Assembly (NCBI GenBank): GCA_934393265.1
Contig: CAKRQL010000020.1
Span: 1 to 64,000, forward strand
DNA from: an uncultured Eubacteriales bacterium
GTDB lineage: Bacteria; Bacillota; Clostridia; Oscillospirales; CAG-272
Direction: 5' to 3'
DNA: 64,000 nt
The translations under genes were made by a program, and so were the position numbers. Below are positions 16,589-24,814 of the stretch, piece by piece; positions within the stretch are counted from its first letter, which is position 1, and each line of letters opens with the position of its first letter. Under the pieces are notes generated by a model, which was not told the origin of the DNA, did not search any database, and worked only from the letters and a program-made list of their open reading frames with translations.

Positions 16589-19162
16589 ATGGGAAATAAA
16601 GCAAGAAAATTCAAGGTAGGCGGCATGAGCTGCGCCGCCTGCAGCGCGAGGGTGGAGCGTGCGGTGTCATCGCTCCCCGGGGTTACGGAGTGCGCCGTGA
16701 ACCTTCTTACGGGGAGCATGAGCGTTCGCGGCGAAGCGGGCGACACGGAGATAATCGCCGCGGTTGTGCGCGCAGGGTATACCGCGCGGGTCGATAACGG
16801 GCAGACGGAACGGTCGGCGGACGGCGGAAAGGAAGAAAAAAGTGAGACAAGACCTCTGGTAATCCGCCTCTGCGTTTCGGCGGCGTTTCTTCTCCTCCTT
16901 ATGTATATCTCGATGGGTCATGCGATGTGGCATTTCCCGCTCCCGGGCTTCCTTACGGGAAAGCCGGTGGTGCTCGGCTGGCTTGAGCTTTCGCTTACGT
17001 TGATAATTCTCATTATCAACAGAAAATTCTTTATAAGCGGCACGAAAGCCATGTTGCACGGCAGCCCGAACATGGACACGCTTGTAGCGATGGGCTCGTC
17101 GGTCGCGTTTATTTACAGCACGGTGATGCTCTTTATGATGGGGTCACAGTCCGGAGAGGACGCGATGATGACCCTGCACGGTCTGTATTTTGAGTCGGCG
17201 GCTATGATAGTTACGCTTATAACCGTCGGAAAGACGCTTGAGGCGTATGCAAAGGGCAGGACGGCGGATGCCGTAAAGAGCCTTGTGGCTCTCGCTCCGC
17301 GAATGGCTACGGTAATCCGCGACGGGGCGGAGATTAAAATCCCGGCTGCAGAACTTTGCGAGGGCGACACGGTGGTTGTCCGCCCCGGCGACTCTGTCCC
17401 ATGTGACGGCGTTGTGACCTCCGGCGGCTCTGCCGTCGATGAATCGGCGTTTACCGGGGAGAGTATACCGGCTGAAAAGGCTGTCGGCGACAGGCTCCTC
17501 TGCGGTACGGTGAACACCTCCGGCTACCTGCAACTCCGCGCGACGGGCGTCGGGGAGGACACGACCCTCTCCGAAATGATAAGAATGGTGAACGACGCAC
17601 AGAGCACGAAGGCACCTATCGCGCGCGTTGCAGATAAGGTATCGGCTGTGTTCGTGCCTGCCGTAATAGTGATAGCCCTTATAACCGCCGTCGTATGGCT
17701 GATAATCGGGCACGGAAACGTAGGACACGCGCTCGAGCGTGCGATAAGCGTGCTTGTCATAAGCTGCCCGTGTGCACTCGGTCTCGCAACCCCGGTCGCG
17801 GTAATGGTCGGCTCCGGCGTTGCGGCAAAGCACGGTATACTCTTCAAGAGCGCCGTGGCACTCGAGGAATGCGGCAGGGCAAAGACGATAGCCCTCGACA
17901 AGACCGGAACCGTGACGAAGGGGACCCCGGCTGTCACAGACGTGCGCCCCGACGGAATAAGTGAAAAAGAACTCCTCGAATACGCGGCGGCGGGTGAAAG
18001 AATGAGCGAGCACCCGCTTGCACGGTCAATTGTCGCCTGTGCGGAAGAACGGGGGGCGTGTACGAAAAACGCAGAGCTGTTCAACGCGCTGACGGGCTCC
18101 GGCATAGAGGCTGTCGTAGACGGCAAAAGGCTTACCGGAGGTAACCTTAAGTTTACAAAAACGGTATGTAAGCTGCCCTCCGGGTGGGAGAGCTACGCCG
18201 CGTCTCTTGCCGATATGGGAAAGACGGCTGTACACTTTACCCTTGACGGAAAATTCATAGGTACGATAGCGATGGCGGACGAGCCGAGGGAGGACAGCCG
18301 CGAGGCGATAGCCGCCCTCCGTGCCTTGGGGTGTGACGTCGCTATGCTCACGGGTGACAACGAGCGCACGGCAAAAATGATAGGAAAATCCGTCGGGATT
18401 GACGAGGTCTACGCCGGTATTCTCCCGGGAGACAAAGAAAAAAAGGTGCGCGAGTTAAAATCGCACGGCAAGGTCATAATGGTCGGTGACGGAGTAAACG
18501 ACGCGCCGGCACTGTCTGTCGCGGACGTCGGAATGGCGATAGGGCGGGGGACCGACGTAGCAATCGAGAGCGCGGACGTAGTCCTCACCGGCTCAAGCCT
18601 CACTGACGTGTATAACGCCGTGCGCATAAGCCGGAGGACGCTCAAAAATATCAGAGAGAACCTATTCTGGGCGTTCTTCTATAACTGCATAGGTATTCCG
18701 CTTGCCGCAGGTGCGTTTATTCCGCTCTTCGGATGGGAGCTGTCGCCGATGTTCGGCGCGGCGGCAATGAGCCTCTCGAGCTTCTGCGTCGTTATGAACG
18801 CCCTGCGCCTGAACCTCATAAATTACAGAAAAAAAGGCGGTAGTACCGCCCCGTGTACGGATAATTTCTGTTCCGTCGCGAAAAATACAGCTTCCGGAGC
18901 CGAGTATGCGGCGCAAACCGGAGAGAATACGGAGGAAGAAGAGAATATGGAAAAAACGGTAGAGATAACGCTCTCTGTCGAGGGCATGATGTGTCATCAC
19001 TGCGAGGAGCATGTGAAGCGGGCACTGCTCGCGGTCCCGGGCGTAAAATCGGCGGAGGCTGACCACGCCGCCGGTACGGCAAGGGTCGTGTGCGCCGCTA
19101 CGGTGTCGCGCGATGCTTTGTGTGCCGCGATAGCCGCCGCCGGATACAGCGTAAAGAGCTGA
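16589..19162 (+). CDS. copA: Copper-translocating P1B-type ATPase with N- and C-terminal metal-binding domains
   Basis: Membrane pump exporting Cu(I), 857 residues. An N-terminal heavy-metal domain has GMSCAAC (C15, C18). Transmembrane helices follow, then TGES, the intramembrane CPC motif (C393-P-C395), the phosphorylated aspartate D437 in DKTGT, SEHP and GDGVNDAP. A second heavy-metal domain (about 787-857) with CHHC (C802, C805) comes after a Cys- and Glu-containing linker, an unusual C-terminal position. The start at 16589 (MGNKARKFKVGG) is preferred over 16559 because AAGG lies 8 bases upstream. The C-terminal domain looks like a complete CopZ chaperone and has its own Shine-Dalgarno and ATG (18931-18949). 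Confidence 0.95.
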   Translation: MGNKARKFKVGGMSCAACSARVERAVSSLPGVTECAVNLLTGSMSVRGEAGDTEIIAAVVRAGYTARVDNGQTERSADGGKEEKSETRPLVIRLCVSAAFLLLLMYISMGHAMWHFPLPGFLTGKPVVLGWLELSLTLIILIINRKFFISGTKAMLHGSPNMDTLVAMGSSVAFIYSTVMLFMMGSQSGEDAMMTLHGLYFESAAMIVTLITVGKTLEAYAKGRTADAVKSLVALAPRMATVIRDGAEIKIPAAELCEGDTVVVRPGDSVPCDGVVTSGGSAVDESAFTGESIPAEKAVGDRLLCGTVNTSGYLQLRATGVGEDTTLSEMIRMVNDAQSTKAPIARVADKVSAVFVPAVIVIALITAVVWLIIGHGNVGHALERAISVLVISCPCALGLATPVAVMVGSGVAAKHGILFKSAVALEECGRAKTIALDKTGTVTKGTPAVTDVRPDGISEKELLEYAAAGERMSEHPLARSIVACAEERGACTKNAELFNALTGSGIEAVVDGKRLTGGNLKFTKTVCKLPSGWESYAASLADMGKTAVHFTLDGKFIGTIAMADEPREDSREAIAALRALGCDVAMLTGDNERTAKMIGKSVGIDEVYAGILPGDKEKKVRELKSHGKVIMVGDGVNDAPALSVADVGMAIGRGTDVAIESADVVLTGSSLTDVYNAVRISRRTLKNIRENLFWAFFYNCIGIPLAAGAFIPLFGWELSPMFGAAAMSLSSFCVVMNALRLNLINYRKKGGSTAPCTDNFCSVAKNTASGAEYAAQTGENTEEEENMEKTVEITLSVEGMMCHHCEEHVKRALLAVPGVKSAEADHAAGTARVVCAATVSRDALCAAIAAAGYSVKS
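18931..18949 (+). promoter_or_regulatory. Internal ribosome site and in-frame ATG before a CopZ-like domain
   Basis: GGAGGAAG (18931-18938) precedes an in-frame ATG at 18947, the Met that begins MEKTVEITLSVEGMMC. Initiation here would give a 71-residue protein of exactly CopZ size and layout, encoded inside copA. Confidence 0.5.
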
Positions 19163-19226
19163 CGGTGCGCAAATGACCGGATGTGACCGTGCCGTCAATG
19201 ACGGCGGGCTGTCCGGGATAAAAAAC

Positions 19227-19262
19227 AAGCCTGCCCCGGCATTTGCCCGTGGCAGGCTTTTC
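19227..19262 (+). terminator. Terminator after copA
   Basis: AAGCCTGCC (19227-19235) pairs with GGCAGGCTT (19251-19259), followed by further T residues. The A/T-flanked stem may also serve the convergent minus-strand gene ending at 19328. Confidence 0.8.
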
Positions 19263-19327
19263 CCATGTCTTTTTGCGATAAAGGTTGATTTTTACAGGAT
19301 TTTATATACTGAATATACGGTGGCGGG

Positions 19328-21331
19328 CTACTTTGTGTATTCGACGATGCAGGCGTGCATTATCTCGGGGGTAGGTGTCGCGCCGACGCCGCTTCTGTAA
19401 TAATACAGCTTTCCGGTTATCGTCACCGTGTCGCCGACGGCGGGGCGGCTCTCCTCGGGGAGCGAGCCGTAGACCGTCGAGCCGTCCGCGGAATAGAGCC
19501 CGTAGATGTAAATCTCCGCTCCGCTGCCGTCCCGGATTGTCATATTTCCGTAAGCCGTGCTCGCGACCGAGACTATCTCGCCGCGGATATAAACCTGCTC
19601 CGGCGCTATATAGCCGAGCGGGAGAGAGGCACATCTTATAAGGAGACGGTCAATGGGCGTTATAGTGAAGCTTTCGTACACGCCCCCGGTCGGAGTGTAG
19701 GTAAATCCGCCCGCCTCGGCGTAGTCCGCTATCAGGTCGCGCCCGAAAGTCACATTGTCGTACCGCTCTATTTCGGTAAGGTGGTTCTGCGCGTAGGTCG
19801 ATGAGTAGGTATCGGTTACGATGTAGTAGGTCCTGTTATCGTCTATCGACGTGCGTACGCTCTCACCGTACTGCCCGTAGCCGATAAAATAGTTTGTATT
19901 TGAGGTCTCGAAGAACTGCGAGCGGAGGTATCTTCCCTCGACGGAGCAGAGAACAAGCGCGTTGTCAAACGGGAATACCGGGTATATATCCGAATATTTA
20001 AGGTCGCCAGCGAAGAGATAGTACGGCGAGCGGACGGACATGTACCCGCCGCCGAGGACGATGTCGTAGCTGTCGCCCCAGCGCTCTGTGCCTGCGAGAT
20101 AGTAGAGGTTCGCCGTGAGCTGACGGAGCTCGTCTCCGTCGCGGCGCCTGTCATTCTTACCGAGATAGCGGTAGACCGGGGCTATCTCCTCCTGATACTT
20201 TACGGTGAGCTCATCGACAATGGGGTCGGTGTCACACGCCGCGTAGGTGCTCTGCGGTATTATCTCGGCTGTCGTGACGCTCCTTTTGCCGTTCGCTATA
20301 TTTACTTTCATTCCGGCGTGGGACATTCCGCGGTTCTCTCCGCCGTTCTGAAAATGATACACGCCCCGGCTGTCAAGGAGGGTATAGCTCTTGTGGGTGT
20401 GCCCCTCAAAGACCATATCGACATAGCCGTCGGAAAGGGCTGCCTGATAGTAAGAGGATATTTCATAGTCGCTGACCTCCGTAATACCGGAGGCGCTGTT
20501 TTCGTACCCGTCGTGAAGTGAATAGAGAATTATATCGCTGCCGGACTCGCGCAGGCGTGTTGCCTCCGCCCTTACGAGCGAGGTGAGCTCGCTCCCCGTG
20601 GCAAATCTTATTCCCTTGTTCTGCTCGCCGGAGATTGATGAATAGCAGTCGCCGATTGCGCCTATCACCGAGACGGTGAGCCCCGCAACCGAGAAGGTTA
20701 CCGATGACGCGAGGTAGGCGGGACGCTCGTTTGTCGAGGTGTCTATTACGTTTATTGCGAGGAGGGGGAAGTCTGCGAGCGCGGCATTCTCGGCTATCGA
20801 CTCACGCCCCCAGTCAAATTCGTGATTGCCGAGGGTCATTGAGACAAAGGAGAGCGAGTTCATCCACTCGGTTATGATTTTTCCCCGCGTGGCGTTCGAC
20901 TCGGTCGAGCCCTGCCACATGTCGCCGGAGGAGAGGAGAACGGTATAGGGGTTCTTCGCCTTCGCGTTTTTTATGTAGGTTGTGAGACCGCCGACGCCGA
21001 CAACACCGTCGGAGTCGGAGAATTTGCCGTGCAGGTCGTTTATCGCAAGGATGTCGATGACGACTATTACCGTGCCGTCGCAGACGTCGCATATTCCGTC
21101 GTCGTTCTCGTCCCGGTGCTTTCCGCCGTCCGTGCAGACGGTGTTTACCGTTCCGCCGGTACCGTCGCCTGCTCCGCCGCCGTTATTACCGCCGGTGCCG
21201 CCGTTATTGCCGCCGGAGCCTCCACCGCCGGAGCCTCCGCCGCCGGTATTTCCGCCGCCTCCTATAACAAGGTCACAGGAGGAGAGCATGAGGACAAGAA
21301 TAAGTATCAACGCGAGAATCCGCTTCTTCAT
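19328..21331 (-). CDS. 5'-nucleotidase/metallophosphatase lipoprotein with C-terminal OB-like domain
   Basis: Secreted, lipid-anchored hydrolase of 667 residues, likely acting on extracellular nucleotides. A signal peptide ends in the lipobox LSSC (C19). A Gly/Asn/Ser linker (about 24-62) follows, then a Cys-Asp metal-loop-like segment (HRDENDDGICDVC). The metallophosphoesterase domain has NDLHGKF, SSGDMWQGS, GNHEFDWG and EGHTH. A 5'-nucleotidase C-terminal domain (GGGYMSVRSPYY, FPFDNALVL) is next, and a final OB-like domain from about residue 585. The start at 21331 has GAGGTGA upstream. It has its own promoter and is divergent from the ThyX-like gene. Confidence 0.93.
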   Translation of the reverse strand: MKKRILALILILVLMLSSCDLVIGGGGNTGGGGSGGGGSGGNNGGTGGNNGGGAGDGTGGTVNTVCTDGGKHRDENDDGICDVCDGTVIVVIDILAINDLHGKFSDSDGVVGVGGLTTYIKNAKAKNPYTVLLSSGDMWQGSTESNATRGKIITEWMNSLSFVSMTLGNHEFDWGRESIAENAALADFPLLAINVIDTSTNERPAYLASSVTFSVAGLTVSVIGAIGDCYSSISGEQNKGIRFATGSELTSLVRAEATRLRESGSDIILYSLHDGYENSASGITEVSDYEISSYYQAALSDGYVDMVFEGHTHKSYTLLDSRGVYHFQNGGENRGMSHAGMKVNIANGKRSVTTAEIIPQSTYAACDTDPIVDELTVKYQEEIAPVYRYLGKNDRRRDGDELRQLTANLYYLAGTERWGDSYDIVLGGGYMSVRSPYYLFAGDLKYSDIYPVFPFDNALVLCSVEGRYLRSQFFETSNTNYFIGYGQYGESVRTSIDDNRTYYIVTDTYSSTYAQNHLTEIERYDNVTFGRDLIADYAEAGGFTYTPTGGVYESFTITPIDRLLIRCASLPLGYIAPEQVYIRGEIVSVASTAYGNMTIRDGSGAEIYIYGLYSADGSTVYGSLPEESRPAVGDTVTITGKLYYYRSGVGATPTPEIMHACIVEYTK
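21146..21262 (-). repeat. Gly-rich linker repeat in the nucleotidase lipoprotein
   Basis: About 39 codons made of GGGGS-, GGNN- and GGT-like units separate the lipobox from the catalytic part. At DNA level the CCGCCG-rich repeat units are near-identical and could vary in number by slippage. Confidence 0.8.
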
Positions 21332-21367
21332 TGCTTTCACCTCGGAATTTTTTTGTTTTACGGTATG

Positions 21368-21396
21368 ATTATACACCCACGGGCGGAAAAATTCAA
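21368..21396 (-). promoter_or_regulatory. Promoter of the nucleotidase lipoprotein gene
   Basis: Minus strand TTGAAT (21391-21396) and TATAAT (21368-21373) with a 17-bp spacer. Confidence 0.75.
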
Positions 21397-21470
21397 GTAA
21401 TTTGCCTTTTTTCGACGCGGGAGGTGGATTTTATTCACTTTCCCCTTTTTCCGTTTCTCCCGTGCGCACA

Positions 21471-21499
21471 TTGACAAAGGCGTGCGCATGTGCTAAAAT
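21471..21499 (+). promoter_or_regulatory. Promoter of the ThyX-like gene
   Basis: TTGACA (21471-21476) and TAAAAT (21494-21499), spacer 17 bp. Transcription would begin near 21506, giving a short leader to the ATG at 21544. Confidence 0.83.
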
Positions 21500-21543
21500 A
21501 AATAAAAAACGCAGAGACAACAAAGAAAACACAGAGGTGGAAT

Positions 21544-22185
21544 ATGCTTAAAGTCGAAAGAAGCTCCGTTATGAATATGGAGAATGCAATACGCGGGGCG
21601 AGAAACCCGATGAACAGCTGGGCGAGAATGGACAGCACGTATGACGAGAACGGAAATTTTATACTTGGAGAGAACGACCTTTCTCTTGCGCGACGCCTCG
21701 CCGTCGCGGGGAGCGACCACAGAAAGTTTCTGCGGCAGATAATAGTCAGCATGGACATAACCGCACCGCTGTACTGGTGGAAGGAATTTGATACATACAA
21801 GGTCGGCACGGTGGCAAACTCCTGCTCTACCATGCACAGAATACATTCAAAGCCGTTTGAGCTTGCGGATTTCTCGACAGACAGAATGACCGAGCCCGCG
21901 CTCTCCGTTATGCGGGGCGTCATCGCCTGCCTTGAAGAGGAGCGGGTGAAATTCAACGAGACGAAGGACAGGGCGCACTGGCACAATATAATTCAGCTCC
22001 TCCCGTCCTCCTATAATCAGATGAGAACGGTCACCCTGAATTACGAGGTGCTGATAAACATATACTACGCGAGAAGAGCCCATAAGCTTGCCGAGTGGCA
22101 CACTCTTTGCCACGCCATAGAGGAGCTCCCCTATGCAAACGAGCTGATACTTGTCAAGGGGACCGAAAAGCCGGACGGGCAGTAA
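21544..22185 (+). CDS. Protein resembling ThyX-type (FAD-dependent) thymidylate synthase
   Basis: The 213-residue cytoplasmic protein has no signal. Segments such as WWKEFDTYKVGTVANSCSTM and LPSSYNQMRTVTLNYEVL match, from memory, a family in Clostridia and their phages that is often annotated as a thymidylate synthase complementing protein. The classical ThyX motif RHRxxSxNExSxRY is not present in recognisable form, so activity is doubtful. GAGGTGG stands just before the ATG. It has its own near-consensus promoter and is followed by nadE after 53 bases that include a CTGTCA-TGATG-TGACAG hairpin. The gene is real; the function is uncertain. Confidence 0.6.
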   Translation: MLKVERSSVMNMENAIRGARNPMNSWARMDSTYDENGNFILGENDLSLARRLAVAGSDHRKFLRQIIVSMDITAPLYWWKEFDTYKVGTVANSCSTMHRIHSKPFELADFSTDRMTEPALSVMRGVIACLEEERVKFNETKDRAHWHNIIQLLPSSYNQMRTVTLNYEVLINIYYARRAHKLAEWHTLCHAIEELPYANELILVKGTEKPDGQ

Positions 22186-22238
22186 ACGAATAATACGGCT
22201 GTCATGATGTGACAGTCACGACGGTCAGGGAGAGATAT

Positions 22239-24158
22239 ATGAAGGACGGAATTATAAGAGTCGGCGCAGCGTCGCCCGACCTTCGGGTCGCAGACCCGGA
22301 ATATAACTGCCGCGCGGCACTCGACATTGCGCGGCGCGCGCACGACGGCGGGGCGCGGGTGCTCGTTTTGCCGGAGCTGTCGCTGTCCGCCTACACCTGC
22401 GGAGAGCTCTTTTTTCAGAATGAGCTGCTTTCGCGGTGCGAGGCTGAGCTCGCGAAATTCACAGAGGAGACGGCGGGCTTTGACATGCTTATCTTCATAG
22501 GCGTGCCGGTGCTCTACCGCGACAAGCTCTATAACTGCGCCGCCGCCGTATGCGGCGGGCGGCTCCTCGGTCTTACCGCAAAGACCTGTCTTCCGAACTA
22601 CGGCGAGTTCTACGAGGCGAGATATTTTACCCCTGCGCCGCCGACCGGCGAGATAACCTATGCGGGGCAGAGGACGGTTATAGGCACGGATATTCTTTAC
22701 AGAACCGACGCCTGCCCGGGGCTTTCCGTTGCGGCGGAGATATGCGAGGACCTCTGGGTTGCGTCCTCTCCCTCCGTGCGGCATGCCGCGGCGGGGGCAA
22801 ACCTGATTGTGAATCTCTCGGCGTCGGACGCCGTGATAGGCAAGGAATCAAACAGGCGCACCCTTGTGCGCGCACAGTCGGATAAGCTGAAATGCGCATA
22901 TATCTACTGCGACGCCGGGGACGGAGAGTCCGGAACTGATATGGTCTTTGACGGGCAGTCGATAGTCGCGGAGTGCGGCTCTCTTATAGCCGAGAATCTG
23001 CCGTTTCCGGACGACTCGCTGCTTCTGTGCGAGGTCGATATACAGAGAATAACCGCCGAGAGGCGGAGAATGACCACCTTTGTTACCTCCCCTGCGGGGT
23101 ATACCGAGGTGTGGTTTGATATGACGCCCTGCGTCACCGGGATAAGCAATCCGCCGCCGCGCTATCCCTTTGTTCCTGCGGATAAAGAGAAGCTACGCGA
23201 GAGGTGCCGGACGATACTTAATATCCAGTCAACCGGGCTTGCCGGGCGTATACGGCGCGCACATGCAGGTTGCTGCGTGATAGGTCTCTCCGGAGGGCTC
23301 GACTCGACACTTGCCCTGATAGTCGCGGCTATGGCGTGCGATAAGCTCGGGCTCGGGCGGGAGCACATAAAGGCTGTGACGATGCCCTGCTTTGGCACCA
23401 CGGCGAGAACAAAGGGAAATGCCGAACGGCTCGCCGGGATATTCGGTGCAGAGCTTCGCACGGTGGATATAAAAGAGGCGGTGCGTGTACACTTTTCCGA
23501 CATAGGGCACCCGGAGGACGTGCATGACGCAACCTACGAGAACGCACAGGCGAGAGAGCGCACGCAGATACTGATGGATATAGCGAATTACGAGGGCGGA
23601 ATAGTCGTCGGAACGGGGGATCTCTCCGAGCTTGCGCTCGGGTGGGCGACCTATAACGGCGACCACATGTCGATGTACGGTGTGAACGCCTCGGTTCCGA
23701 AAACGGCGGTGCGCCACGTTGTAGCATATTATGCGGACACCGCAGAGGAGCGCGGAGATACCGACACAGCGTCGGTTCTGCGCGATGTTCTGAACACCCC
23801 CGTGAGCCCGGAGCTCCTGCCGCCGACAGCGGGCGGTGAGATAGCCCAGTGCACGGAGGATATAGTGGGTCCGTACGAGCTCCACGACTACTTCCTTTTC
23901 CACTTCGTCAAGTACGGCTTTACGCCGGAGAAGATATACAGGCTCGCCGCGGCGACCTTTGACGGTATCTACGACGGCGGGACGATACGCCGCTGGCTCA
24001 CCGTGTTTATTCGCCGCTTCTTCTCACAGCAGTTCAAGCGCTCCTGCCTCCCCGACGGACCGAAGGTCGGCAGCGTCGCGCTCTCCCCGCGCGGGGACTG
24101 GCGTATGCCGTCGGACGCTTCCGCAGCTGCGTGGCTTTCTTCTCTTACGAGGGAATAA
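22239..24158 (+). CDS. nadE: Glutamine-dependent NAD+ synthetase
   Basis: Cytoplasmic enzyme making NAD+ from deamido-NAD+ with glutamine and ATP; 639 residues, the usual two-domain length. The N-terminal nitrilase-fold glutaminase has its catalytic triad stretches LPELSLSAYTCGE (Glu), KTCLPNYGEFYEARYF (Lys) and EICEDLW (Cys, near residue 168). The C-terminal synthetase has the ATP pyrophosphatase loop GLSGGLDSTLAL near residue 350. The start at 22239 has GGGAGAG upstream; the longer frame from 22209 lacks one. pth begins 2 bases after its stop. Confidence 0.96.
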   Translation: MKDGIIRVGAASPDLRVADPEYNCRAALDIARRAHDGGARVLVLPELSLSAYTCGELFFQNELLSRCEAELAKFTEETAGFDMLIFIGVPVLYRDKLYNCAAAVCGGRLLGLTAKTCLPNYGEFYEARYFTPAPPTGEITYAGQRTVIGTDILYRTDACPGLSVAAEICEDLWVASSPSVRHAAAGANLIVNLSASDAVIGKESNRRTLVRAQSDKLKCAYIYCDAGDGESGTDMVFDGQSIVAECGSLIAENLPFPDDSLLLCEVDIQRITAERRRMTTFVTSPAGYTEVWFDMTPCVTGISNPPPRYPFVPADKEKLRERCRTILNIQSTGLAGRIRRAHAGCCVIGLSGGLDSTLALIVAAMACDKLGLGREHIKAVTMPCFGTTARTKGNAERLAGIFGAELRTVDIKEAVRVHFSDIGHPEDVHDATYENAQARERTQILMDIANYEGGIVVGTGDLSELALGWATYNGDHMSMYGVNASVPKTAVRHVVAYYADTAEERGDTDTASVLRDVLNTPVSPELLPPTAGGEIAQCTEDIVGPYELHDYFLFHFVKYGFTPEKIYRLAAATFDGIYDGGTIRRWLTVFIRRFFSQQFKRSCLPDGPKVGSVALSPRGDWRMPSDASAAAWLSSLTRE

Positions 24159-24160
24159 GA

Positions 24161-24787
24161 ATGGCGGATATATTTGAGCTTTTTCGTAAAATCGGCGCGG
24201 AGAGCACACCCCGTGTACCGATTTCACATATTATAGTGGGGCTCGGAAACCCGGGGCGGGAATACGAGCTGACGCGGCATAACGCCGGCTTTCGTGCCAT
24301 CGATTATATCGCCGGGCGGTGCTCGGTGAAGATATGTGATTCCCGCTTTTCCTCGCTTTGCGGCGAGGGGGAGATAGGCGGGGTGCGAGCTCTCTTTATG
24401 AAGCCCGTGACGTATATGAACAGCTCCGGCACGGCTGTCGCGGCGGCTGCCACGTTCTATAAAATCCCGCCGGAGAATATCCTTGTTCTGCACGACGAGA
24501 TCTCCTTTCCCGCCGGGCGTATGCGCATACGCAGAAAGGGCTCGGCAGGCGGACACAACGGGCTGAAGAGCATAATCGCATCGATAGGAAGCGAGGACTT
24601 CCCGAGGATAAAGATAGGCGTCGGGCAGAAGCTGTCGCCGGATTACGACCTCGCGGACTGGGTGCTCGGCCGCATGACGGAGGGGGAGCTCACGCTCACC
24701 CGAGAGCAACTCCCGGACATATACGAGAGCGTGCGGCTCATTGTCTGCGGCAGCATTGACGAGGCGATGATGAAGTACTCGAAGTAA
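24161..24787 (+). CDS. pth: Peptidyl-tRNA hydrolase
   Basis: Recycles tRNA from peptidyl-tRNA released during translation. The 208-residue protein has IIVGLGNPGREYELTRHNAGF (catalytic His near residue 40), MKPVTYMNSSG, VLHDEISFPAGRMRIR and GSAGGHNGLKSI. Compared with typical Pth, which starts right at the VGLGNPG strand, it carries about 25 extra N-terminal residues (MADIFELFRKIG...). The ATG at 24161 uses GAGGGA at the end of nadE as its ribosome site, so the genes are coupled. The pth-mfd order is common in Bacillota. Confidence 0.95.
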   Translation: MADIFELFRKIGAESTPRVPISHIIVGLGNPGREYELTRHNAGFRAIDYIAGRCSVKICDSRFSSLCGEGEIGGVRALFMKPVTYMNSSGTAVAAAATFYKIPPENILVLHDEISFPAGRMRIRRKGSAGGHNGLKSIIASIGSEDFPRIKIGVGQKLSPDYDLADWVLGRMTEGELTLTREQLPDIYESVRLIVCGSIDEAMMKYSK

Positions 24788-24814
24788 CGGGAACGGTAAC
24801 GGTTGTAGGTTTTT

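Noticed and set aside
18840..19162. Programmed frameshift in copA as in Escherichia coli
   Set aside because: The CopZ-like domain is already in frame with the pump and at the C-terminus; no slippery site is needed.
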